The notes below the pieces were generated by a model that had not been told where the DNA came from, searched no databases, and worked only from the letters and a program-made list of their open reading frames with translations. The position numbers and the translations under genes were made by a program. Below are positions 1 through 5,361 of a stretch of DNA of 5,447 bases, in pieces; the stretch's first letter is position 1, and each line of letters begins with the position of its first letter. Source of the stretch: Pseudomonadota bacterium. GTDB lineage: Bacteria; Myxococcota_A; Bradymonadia; UBA4248. The stretch lies in the NCBI GenBank assembly GCA_009786045.1, contig WQTY01000139.1, positions 696 through 6,142 of the forward strand. The letters run 5' to 3'.

Positions 1-613
1 GGTTTCCATGGCGTTTCATCCATCCTGAAGCATCGAATGTTCCCGGTGTATCTTTAGGGGCTGCATGCCGGAATTTCCCCTGCACGCTCAGCTGCTGTCC
101 CCGGCTCACCCATTCGTCCGCATTCAGGCGCATGCGTACCTTCACCTGTCCGGATCCTTCCATGCCGTCGCACTGCCAATGGTGGACGATCCATTGCACG
201 GCAGGGTCGCCCGGCGCAGGTGCTGCCTGAACCGTGCCCATGGCACGGCAGGTGATGTCGGTGGGCGGAATCGTCGCTGAGGCTGGTGTTCCCAGGTACA
301 AGCCAAACGTCAACCACATCAAAAGCCAGGTGATGAAGCCATAGAGAGCTTTTCGGGTGGCTGGAGCGCTTGTCCATACGGTTTGGCACCGCCATGAGAT
401 GGCCAGAAAAATGCCAGCCACCCCAAGCCCAAGGGCGTTGATGGTGTTCGAAATGCTGTCAAAGTGCAGTGCATGGTTCCAGTGCAGGCTGTCGGCGTGC
501 CATATGCCAACTATCAGCGCCAGTGCACACATGTGCCACGGCATAAGCGAGGCATTCTGGCCCCGTGATTGCCAAATTTTTTCAAGACCCAGGGCGACTT
601 CAGTGATGCGCAT
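1..613 (-). CDS. comEC: ComEC/Rec2-family DNA internalisation protein, N-terminal part (cut by window edge)
   Basis: Seen: reading leftward from the ATG at 613, the frame stays open for 204 codons to position 1 with no stop, so the gene is 5'-complete but 3'-truncated by the window. The start has a strong Shine-Dalgarno sequence (GGGAGG, minus strand) 7 nt upstream. The product begins with three hydrophobic stretches, roughly residues 25-40, 57-75 and 89-108, then a non-membrane region from about 110. That region ends in GQQLSVQGKF (172-181) and a PGTFDASGWMKRHGN segment (190-204). Family knowledge: ComEC proteins start with a few membrane helices followed by a periplasmic OB-like loop (DUF4131) containing an 'NPGGFDY..YL..RGI' signature, which this segment resembles. 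Cys122 and Cys148 lie in the loop; a loop disulfide is known in Bacillus subtilis ComEC. ComEC forms the inner-membrane channel for single-stranded DNA during transformation. The competence core and any nuclease-like C-terminal domain lie outside the window. The call rests on the N-terminus only. Confidence 0.72.
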   Translation of the reverse strand, partial: MRITEVALGLEKIWQSRGQNASLMPWHMCALALIVGIWHADSLHWNHALHFDSISNTINALGLGVAGIFLAISWRCQTVWTSAPATRKALYGFITWLLMWLTFGLYLGTPASATIPPTDITCRAMGTVQAAPAPGDPAVQWIVHHWQCDGMEGSGQVKVRMRLNADEWVSRGQQLSVQGKFRHAAPKDTPGTFDASGWMKRHGN

Positions 614-617
614 GCCA

Positions 618-673
618 ATCCCTCCCACACTGAATGATGCCCGCTGGGATCACTTTGTGACGGTGGGAGGGAT
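618..673 (-). promoter_or_regulatory. Inverted repeat sequestering the comEC ribosome binding site
   Basis: Seen: GTGGGAGGGAT at 663-673 and ATCCCTCCCAC at 618-628 are perfect 11-nt inverted repeats separated by 34 nt. In the minus-strand mRNA the distal arm (AUCCCUCCCAC) starts 5 nt after the kinase stop codon, and the second arm (GUGGGAGGGAU) contains the comEC Shine-Dalgarno sequence, 7 nt before its ATG. The loop holds a small TCAC-TTT-GTGA hairpin near 650-660. There is no U-run after the stem, so it is not a standard intrinsic terminator. Inference: the stem would hide the comEC ribosome binding site unless a ribosome finishing the kinase gene covers the first arm, or another RNA or protein opens it. 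Confidence 0.6.
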
Positions 674-678
674 AATTT

Positions 679-2562
679 TTACGATGCATCCAGACGAAAA
701 CGGATGACGAATTTTGTGCCGTGGGGCTGGGCGGGTTTCCAGCTGATAGAAGCGCCATGCTCTTCGACGATCTTTTTTACGATTGAAAGGCCAAGACCCG
801 TTCCGCTTCGCTTGCCATAGGTCACAAAGGCATCGAACAGGGTATCTGATAGCTCTGGGGGAATGCCGGGGCCATCGTCCTGAATCACCAAATAGACATA
901 TTGATCATCCGCATGGGTCGATATCTGAATCTGCCCGTCGTGATCGATGGCTTCCATGGCATTCTTGGCCAGGTTTACGATGACGCGCTGAATTTTGAGC
1001 TCATCGCACGTCAGATAGCCGCGGTAATGTTCATTGCAAACCAAAGCGATCTTTCTCTTCGCTGCCTCGGGTTTGAGGAGTTCCACTGCCTGCTCGACGA
1101 TGCTGTGCAGGGTTGTTTTGCGTGTCAGAAGCGTTGTCTCACCCCGTGCGTACTGCAAAATTTCGAAGCCCATGTTCTTGAGCATGCCGATCTGTTTCTC
1201 GACCGTCGTGGCAAAAGTCTGGCGCCTGTGATCGTCGGGTTGGTTGACCATCAAATCGACATAGCCGGAGATGTTGGCCAAAGGTGTCTTCATGTCATGC
1301 AAAAGCGAGGACATCATCTGGCCAATGGCTGTCAGGCGCTGGTTTTTTTCGCTTGCTTCCCGTTCGATGTGGACGGCAATGGTCGTCATCAGGTTCGCCG
1401 CCAGGAGCAGGGCGAGTTTCGTGGCTGAAGGTGTGTACTTTGACTCGATATAGTCGTCTTTTGTGCCAAGGATGAGGGCGCCAAACAGTGCGTCCAGGTG
1501 CGACAGCTGAACGACGAGCAGTGTCCGCTGCGCCTGACCAAGATATTCGCTCGTTTGCTCGGGGAGGCTTGGGATATCGTCACAATTTAATACGACACAA
1601 TCGTCATGGCGAATGACCGAAGGCAGAAAGGGAGGCGGCTTTTCCATCGTGCGCACTTCAAGGAGTGGTGCCGCCCCCAAGGACTGCGTCATCTGGTAGA
1701 GCCTGTTCTGCGTGCCATCCATGAGGAGAATTGCTGCATATCGCGTTCGAAAAACACGCATGCACCTGGCCAGCGTCATCTCAATGAGGCCGGTCAGATC
1801 CGGCGCCAAAGCCGCGTCACGTTCGAGATTGTAGAGAATGTCCAGCTCTTCATTGTGCCGCCTCAGCTTTTCGTGCGCTTCCAGCAGCTCTGCATTTTTG
1901 AGCACCATCGACATGTAAAACTGATGCTGCGTAAGACTCACGCCAATCTGCGCGCAAATCGAAGCAATCATCTCTTCGTCATCAAGCGTAAAATAGCCAT
2001 TTATCTTGTTGAGAACCTGAATGACGCCCAAAAGATCCTTCTGCATATTCATGATGGGAAAGCACAGGCATGATGTTGTCTTGAACCCGCTGGCAATGTC
2101 GAAGGACGGTTCAAAAAGCGGCGATTTGTAGGCGTCCTTGAGATTCATGGACTTTCGCCTCAATGCTACCGTACCTGCAATGCCCTGACCAAGCTCCAGC
2201 TCAATGACATGAGCACCTTGGGCGATTTTTGAGCTTAAATAGGCGCCGCGCTCCCCCTTCTCCAGCAGAAAAATCGTCGTTCTCTCGGCACGCATGAGCT
2301 GTGTCGTCTTGTCGCTGATAATCTCAAGAACCATCTCAATGCTGGCATCTGAGCCGACAGTCTGGGCAATCTGCTGAAATGTTTCCAGGCGCTCCTGAAT
2401 CCTGGCCAGTTTTTCGCTGGCTTCCACCGTGCACTGCGGATGGGACACCGATAACCACAGAGCGTCGTCAAGCTCGCGCTTTTTCTCCGCCTCGCCAGAC
2501 GGCATGGCCGACGATAATGCCTCAGCAGAAGCGGAGGCTTGCTTGCGCTTGTTCTCGTCCAT
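679..2562 (-). CDS. Cytoplasmic GAF-GAF sensor histidine kinase
   Basis: A 627-residue protein with all histidine-kinase boxes. Order: a charged N-terminal stretch (1-50); GAF1 (about 60-212) with GQGIAG (125-130) and FPI/LLGVIQVLNK (168-186); a coiled-coil signal helix (about 213-245); a weaker second GAF (about 246-398); HisKA with phospho-acceptor His422 in LLHDMKTPLANISGY; then HATPase with N box N530/N534 (NLAKNAMEA), G1 DDGPGIP (562-568), F box LFDAF (575-579) and G2 GTGLGL (587-592). GAF1 carries the spaced NKFDE signature (N185, K186, F191, D195, E196) known from cyclic-nucleotide-binding GAF domains. No membrane segment or receiver domain is visible, so it should sense an intracellular signal and phosphorylate a separate, unseen response regulator. 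Start: the frame can be extended to a TTG at 2601, but the ATG at 2562 has AAGGGG 8 nt upstream and the promoter at 2611-2639 would place transcription start near 2604, so 2562 is preferred. comEC follows 65 nt downstream on the same strand. The domain call is certain; the ligand is not. Confidence 0.95.
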   Translation of the reverse strand: MDENKRKQASASAEALSSAMPSGEAEKKRELDDALWLSVSHPQCTVEASEKLARIQERLETFQQIAQTVGSDASIEMVLEIISDKTTQLMRAERTTIFLLEKGERGAYLSSKIAQGAHVIELELGQGIAGTVALRRKSMNLKDAYKSPLFEPSFDIASGFKTTSCLCFPIMNMQKDLLGVIQVLNKINGYFTLDDEEMIASICAQIGVSLTQHQFYMSMVLKNAELLEAHEKLRRHNEELDILYNLERDAALAPDLTGLIEMTLARCMRVFRTRYAAILLMDGTQNRLYQMTQSLGAAPLLEVRTMEKPPPFLPSVIRHDDCVVLNCDDIPSLPEQTSEYLGQAQRTLLVVQLSHLDALFGALILGTKDDYIESKYTPSATKLALLLAANLMTTIAVHIEREASEKNQRLTAIGQMMSSLLHDMKTPLANISGYVDLMVNQPDDHRRQTFATTVEKQIGMLKNMGFEILQYARGETTLLTRKTTLHSIVEQAVELLKPEAAKRKIALVCNEHYRGYLTCDELKIQRVIVNLAKNAMEAIDHDGQIQISTHADDQYVYLVIQDDGPGIPPELSDTLFDAFVTYGKRSGTGLGLSIVKKIVEEHGASISWKPAQPHGTKFVIRFRLDAS

Positions 2563-2570
2563 CTCGCAGA

Positions 2571-2576
2571 CCCCTT
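2571..2576 (-). promoter_or_regulatory. Ribosome binding site that decides the kinase start
   Basis: AAGGGG on the minus strand lies 8 nt before the ATG at 2562. The alternative TTG start at 2601 has only a GGGGAT about 15 nt upstream, too far for efficient initiation, so this site favours the shorter 627-residue kinase. Confidence 0.6.
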
Positions 2577-2610
2577 GACATGAAACACCCTCGACCGCCA
2601 ACGTTCGGCC

Positions 2611-2639
2611 ATTATCCCCGAAATTGCGGCCGTCGTAAA
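2611..2639 (-). promoter_or_regulatory. Sigma-70-type promoter for the kinase-comEC unit
   Basis: On the minus strand TTTACG (2639-2634, 4 of 6 to the -35 consensus) and GATAAT (2616-2611, 5 of 6 to the -10 consensus) are spaced by exactly 17 nt. Transcription would start near 2604, giving a 5' leader of about 42 nt before the kinase ATG. No separate promoter is evident in the 65-nt gap before comEC, so this one may drive both genes. Predicted from consensus only. Confidence 0.5.
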
Positions 2640-2666
2640 GGTGATGTTCATTTGGGGGAATCAGCC

Positions 2667-2700
2667 TGTTGCCTTTTATTTCAGGGACGGTCGCCCCTAC
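2667..2700 (-). repeat. Dispersed repeat, copy A (two sub-motifs)
   Basis: Read on the minus strand, GTAGGGGCGACCGTCCC (2700-2684) is followed 2 nt later by AAATAAAAGGCAACA (2681-2667). Both sub-motifs recur exactly on the plus strand downstream of the lipoprotein gene, at 3634-3650 and 3552-3566. This copy keeps only one half of the palindrome present at 3638-3658. From memory, GTAGGGGCGACC-type palindromes are dispersed repeats in many bacterial genomes. Confidence 0.65.
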
Positions 2701-2903
2701 AGATTTTTTTGTGGTTGGGGGGCGCCGGACGTCAATAAAACTTTTTCTAATTGCTGTTTGACAGAGAAACGCCGCTTGTAGAACAATGAAATCCCCTTAA
2801 TCTTTGCAATGCTGCGCATCGCTTGTGGGGGAGGGCTGGGATGATGCGATGATTTTTATTTGTCAGTGCAAGCAGCCGCCTGGCATCGTACAAACTAAAA
2901 AGT

Positions 2904-2933
2904 TTCCATTTGTAATTGTTTTTCGTTTAAAAT
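2904..2933 (+). promoter_or_regulatory. Candidate promoter for the lipoprotein gene
   Basis: TTTCCA (2904-2909, 4 of 6 to the -35 consensus) and TAAAAT (2928-2933, 5 of 6 to the -10 consensus) are spaced by 18 nt in an AT-rich stretch. Transcription would start near 2940, leaving a leader of about 65 nt. The AT-rich background makes chance matches likely. Confidence 0.35.
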
Positions 2934-3005
2934 GAGGCTCAAAGTGATAAACAATGAATTTAAAGAGCCTAAAATGGATTGGGCATGAAGCAAGGAGGTT
3001 AAGGC

Positions 3006-3398
3006 ATGGGTTATCGCATATCTCTCACACTGCTCGCAGCAATACTGCTACTCGTTGGGTGCAACAATATTGATGTAATATTACACAAAACGGGCAAGAC
3101 CTACCCAGCCCTGTCTGAAGGTTGTCCAGTCCGGTTCGAGAATCTGACGCCCCAGGAGGCTTCTGTCGCCGAGTATGAACAAGTCGGCATACTTACGGTC
3201 AGTGGATTGAAGAAGGATCAGCTTCAGGCTGTCCAGGTATGGGATGGTGCTGTAAAAGAGCGCCTGTGGCCGAAGGTTTGTGAGCTCGGTGGCTCCATTG
3301 TGACACTCGTTGCAATGGGAGGGGGAGAGTCCGACAGCCTCTTCGGTAAGGCTACCGGACATGCTCAATTTCTGGTTTGGCGCGAAAAAGGGCAATAA
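3006..3398 (+). CDS. Small putative lipoprotein of unknown function
   Basis: A 130-residue protein. A signal peptide with Arg4, a hydrophobic core (residues 5-17) and a lipobox LVGC predicts lipidation at Cys19, leaving a 112-residue mature domain. Asn at +2 (no Asp) suggests sorting to the outer membrane in a Gram-negative cell. The mature part has two further cysteines, Cys40 (in GCPVRF) and Cys92 (in PKVCELGGS), which could form a disulfide in the periplasm. The pattern of an early 'CPVRF', a central 'YEQVGILTVSG' strand and a late 'VCELGGSIV' recalls small envelope lipoproteins loosely like the RcsF/DUF4156 type, but I do not recognise a specific family and assign no function. The start is well supported: AAGGAGG at 2992-2998 is a near-ideal Shine-Dalgarno sequence 7 nt before the ATG. 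It is a single gene, divergent from the kinase and convergent with the MATE gene. No U-tailed terminator was found after it. Confidence 0.88.
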   Translation: MGYRISLTLLAAILLLVGCNNIDVILHKTGKTYPALSEGCPVRFENLTPQEASVAEYEQVGILTVSGLKKDQLQAVQVWDGAVKERLWPKVCELGGSIVTLVAMGGGESDSLFGKATGHAQFLVWREKGQ

Positions 3399-3468
3399 AA
3401 TGGCGTTTCAAACCCGCTCTGCCTATTTGTAAGGGCGGCGATTGAGCCCCGCACAGGGGGTAGACGCG

Positions 3469-3488
3469 TATTGCCGCATGCGGCAATA
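3469..3488. repeat. Perfect 20-bp palindrome
   Basis: TATTGCCGCA followed directly by TGCGGCAATA is a perfect palindrome with no spacer. It lies 71 nt after the lipoprotein stop. With no loop it is a better candidate for a dimeric-protein binding site or repeat core than for an RNA hairpin. It sits directly beside the hairpin repeat at 3486-3511. Confidence 0.75.
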
Positions 3489-3511
3489 GCGGCGCAGGGG
3501 GCTTGCCCCCT
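3486..3511 (-). repeat. Hairpin-plus-tail repeat, copy 1
   Basis: AGGGGGC (3496-3502) and GCCCCCT (3505-3511) form a 7-bp stem with a TT spacer. On the minus strand the stem is followed by TGCGCCGCTAT. The 16-nt string CCCCCTGCGCCGCTAT (minus strand, 3501-3486) recurs exactly at 5316-5331 on the plus strand, again directly after a G-run/C-run hairpin. The stem could limit transcription or mRNA decay after the lipoprotein gene, but there is no T-run. Confidence 0.6.
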
Positions 3512-3551
3512 CGCAAGACCCACATGTAGGCCTTGCGCAAAGCCCCCCTTA

Positions 3552-3566
3552 AAATAAAAGGCAACA
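3552..3566 (+). repeat. Dispersed repeat, copy B, AT-rich sub-motif
   Basis: AAATAAAAGGCAACA is an exact match to the minus strand at 2681-2667. It is followed by a short stem, CGTCC-AAA-GGACG (3572-3584), flanked by T4 and A5 runs. In this copy it lies 67 nt before the GTAGGGG sub-motif, with the order of the two sub-motifs reversed relative to copy A. Confidence 0.55.
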
Positions 3567-3633
3567 TTTTGCGTCCAAAGGACGAAAAATCGTCACGAGG
3601 GGCAGTTTTTTATCCGAAGGCAATACATGGCAA

Positions 3634-3658
3634 GTAGGGGCGACCGTCCCGGTCACCC
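3634..3658. repeat. REP-like palindrome at the 3' end of the MATE gene
   Basis: GGGCGACCG (3638-3646), spacer TCC, and CGGTCACCC (3650-3658) form a 9-bp imperfect palindrome. In the minus-strand RNA the single mismatch becomes a G-U pair, so the stem is complete there. It begins 8 nt after the MATE stop codon and so would form a 3' hairpin on that mRNA; no U-run follows, so it may stabilise the end rather than terminate. The 17 nt GTAGGGGCGACCGTCCC at 3634-3650 recurs inverted at 2684-2700. Confidence 0.65.
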
Positions 3659-3666
3659 GTATTCCA

Positions 3667-5175
3667 TTAAAGTTTAATCTTCTTCCAGGTGCCGGAGCGC
3701 AGTTTGATGAACATGATGACGGCCAGCAGGGCGGCGTAGCCGAGGACTGCGGCCCACATGCCCAGGATGCCCAGATCCAGGACGATGCCCAGGAAGTAGG
3801 AGATGGGAATGAGGCAGGTAAAGTGCAGGGAGGCTTCGACGATCATGACGAACTTTGTGTTGCCTGCGCCGAAGAGCGCCTGGGTGAAGACGAGTGCGCA
3901 TGCGATGATGACGAGTCCGAAGGCCAGGAGCCGGAGTACGCTTGCGGTGACGGCAATGACCTCGTCGACGTTTGACAGCCAGCTGGCAATCGTTTCGGGA
4001 TAGATAAAGGTGACGGTGCCGACGATGGCAAAGAGGATGAACACGATTTTGGCGGATTCGTAGGCGTAGGTTTCGGCGAGTTCTGGTTTGCCGCGGCCGA
4101 GGGACTGGGAAACGAGCGAGGCGGTGGCGGTGCCAAAAGCCATGGCGCTCATGAATGTGACGGACAGAATCGACACCAGCAGGTTGGAGGTTGAGCTGTA
4201 GATGGGTGGATTGGCGCCCAGTATGGCCAGCGGCAGGTCGCTGACCCAGAGGCTGTGGACGCCGAGCGCTTTGTCGAGGAAAATGTCCTGGGCATTTTGC
4301 AGTGCATTGATGCTGTCGTGGGCATAGGCTGAGACCGAGAGCACCAGTTCGATGGCGGCTTTTTCATCCAGAAGGGCGACGATTTTAAAGAAGACGAGGA
4401 AGCCGCCCATGACGAAGACGTTGGCAACGCCCGAAGGCACGGACACGCGGACGATGTTCCACATGGTTCGGGGGCACAGATCTGCCGGCCGATACTGACG
4501 GTACTTTTTTCGAATGGTGGGGAAAAGTGACCAGCCAATCATGACGGCCAAACCGACGTAGGTGGCAATGAGTGAAGACAGGCCTGCGCCTGCGACATTC
4601 ATATCGGGGAAGGGGCCGATGCCGAAGATGAGCAGGTAACTGAGGATGATATTGGCGATATTCATGATGATGGCGGCGACCATGTGCACATAGGTTCGGT
4701 TTGTGCCATCGAAGAAGCTCTTGATAACCGCCGTGGTGACCATGCTCAGCACGCCCAGCAGGCGATAGCGCGCGTAAGGAACGCCAAAGGCAATGACTGC
4801 GTCATTATCGATGAGAAAACGGAAAATCTGCGGCACCAGCGCATAGGCTGTCATGCCTACGACCAGAGAAGCCACGACGGCAATCAACACGGCATTGCTT
4901 AGCGCAGCACCCGCCAGCTTGAAGTTTCCTTCGCCCTGCCGGCGTGCCACAATGGCCAGCGTACCGATGCCAAGGGAGCTCAGAAAGCCGCCAAACAGCC
5001 ACAAAAGCGGCGTTGAAAAACCAATGGCAGACTGGCCGGCCACAGCATAGCTCGGGTCGAGCCAGCCCACCATGACGGTGTCGAGGATGTTGATGGCCGT
5101 CTGGGTGAGCATGGCGATGACAATCGGAATTGCCATGCGCAGGATGATGGGCCAATACGTCGGTTTGATGATCAT
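3667..5175 (-). CDS. MATE-family multidrug/cation antiporter with central insertion
   Basis: A 502-residue polytopic inner-membrane protein. N-lobe features: AIPIVIAMLTQTAINILDTVMVG (15-37, helix 1 with the family's D..MVG pattern), AGQSAIGF (46-53), a GIGTLAIVARRQGEG segment (69-83) and GTNRT (157-161). The conserved region around VAGAGLSSLIATYVG (194-208) precedes helix 6. C-lobe features: SVPSGVANVF (245-254), FMSAMAFGTATASLVSQSLGRGKPE (341-365) and FGAGNTKFV (435-443). MATE proteins export cationic drugs or metabolites in exchange for Na+ or H+. Usual length is about 450 residues; the excess is explained by roughly residues 270-325, an insertion between helices 7 and 8. The start has only a weak purine-rich site (AGAGAG). 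An ATG at 5195 opens a 7-codon leader, MENREKA, whose TGA overlaps the MATE ATG (ATGA), so the MATE may be translated by coupling. It is a single gene, convergent with the lipoprotein gene. The family is confident; the substrate is unknown. Confidence 0.93.
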   Translation of the reverse strand: MIIKPTYWPIILRMAIPIVIAMLTQTAINILDTVMVGWLDPSYAVAGQSAIGFSTPLLWLFGGFLSSLGIGTLAIVARRQGEGNFKLAGAALSNAVLIAVVASLVVGMTAYALVPQIFRFLIDNDAVIAFGVPYARYRLLGVLSMVTTAVIKSFFDGTNRTYVHMVAAIIMNIANIILSYLLIFGIGPFPDMNVAGAGLSSLIATYVGLAVMIGWSLFPTIRKKYRQYRPADLCPRTMWNIVRVSVPSGVANVFVMGGFLVFFKIVALLDEKAAIELVLSVSAYAHDSINALQNAQDIFLDKALGVHSLWVSDLPLAILGANPPIYSSTSNLLVSILSVTFMSAMAFGTATASLVSQSLGRGKPELAETYAYESAKIVFILFAIVGTVTFIYPETIASWLSNVDEVIAVTASVLRLLAFGLVIIACALVFTQALFGAGNTKFVMIVEASLHFTCLIPISYFLGIVLDLGILGMWAAVLGYAALLAVIMFIKLRSGTWKKIKL

Positions 5176-5304
5176 GCTTTCTCTCTGTTCTCCATTTTCA
5201 TGGAAGCCGGCAACCGAAAAACGCGATGCCTACTTATGTGCCGCGACGATGTTTGACAACCAAAAATCACCCGGTTTCGGATGCCTGAATGTAGAAATAT
5301 GGTT

Positions 5305-5331
5305 GGGGGAAGTCTCCCCCTGCGCCGCTAT
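5305..5331 (+). repeat. Hairpin-plus-tail repeat, copy 2
   Basis: GGGGGA (5305-5310), loop AGTC, and TCCCCC (5315-5320) form a perfect 6-bp stem, followed by TGCGCCGCTAT. The 16 nt at 5316-5331 match exactly, inverted, the copy at 3486-3501. It lies upstream of the MATE gene, so the two copies bracket that gene in inverted orientation. Confidence 0.6.
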
Positions 5332-5361
5332 CGCACTCGCCTTATGGCTGACGGCAGGGTC

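Larger units (their letters stand above)
2563..3005. other. Intergenic region between divergent kinase and lipoprotein genes
   Basis: About 440 nt without a convincing gene. It holds the kinase promoter and ribosome site at the left, one copy of a dispersed repeat (2667-2700), a T7 run at 2704-2710, and plus-strand promoter candidates: a perfect TTGACA at 2758-2763 with a poor -10 (TAGAAC, spacing 15), and a better-placed pair at 2904-2933. A short inverted repeat, AGGCTC at 2935-2940 and GAGCCT at 2965-2970, would lie in the lipoprotein leader. The part from about 2880 to 2975 is visibly AT-rich compared with the rest. No tRNA or known riboswitch was recognised. Confidence 0.6.

Noticed and set aside
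54..395. 113-codon minus-strand frame in the comEC region
   Set aside because: It is out of frame with the comEC reading that has the strong ribosome site, membrane segments and family signature; its product is His/Arg-rich without motifs.
901..1428. 175-codon plus-strand frame antisense to the kinase
   Set aside because: It is opposite the well-supported HisKA/GAF coding sequence, with no ribosome site or recognisable domain.
2235..2651. 138-codon minus-strand frame overlapping the kinase N-terminus
   Set aside because: It lies in another frame of the kinase gene, is rich in Arg/Ser/Ala as shadow frames are, and shows no motif.
2985..3002. Five-codon frame MKQGG just before the lipoprotein start
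   Set aside because: It overlaps the lipoprotein ribosome site itself and has no ribosome site of its own; most likely chance.
8..3409. ATGGCGTTTCA shared by 8-18 and 3399-3409
   Set aside because: Eleven nt is within chance expectation for a window of this size, and one copy is inside comEC coding sequence.
3572..3610. Possible terminator: CGTCC-AAA-GGACG stem and the later T6 run at 3605-3610
   Set aside because: The stem is 20 nt away from the T-run, and no stem directly precedes the T-run, so it does not fit an intrinsic terminator on either strand.
5233..5259. Possible MATE promoter (TTGTCA and CATAAG on the minus strand)
   Set aside because: The -35 is good (5 of 6) but the -10 is only 4 of 6 and the spacing is 15 nt, so it is not reported as a feature.
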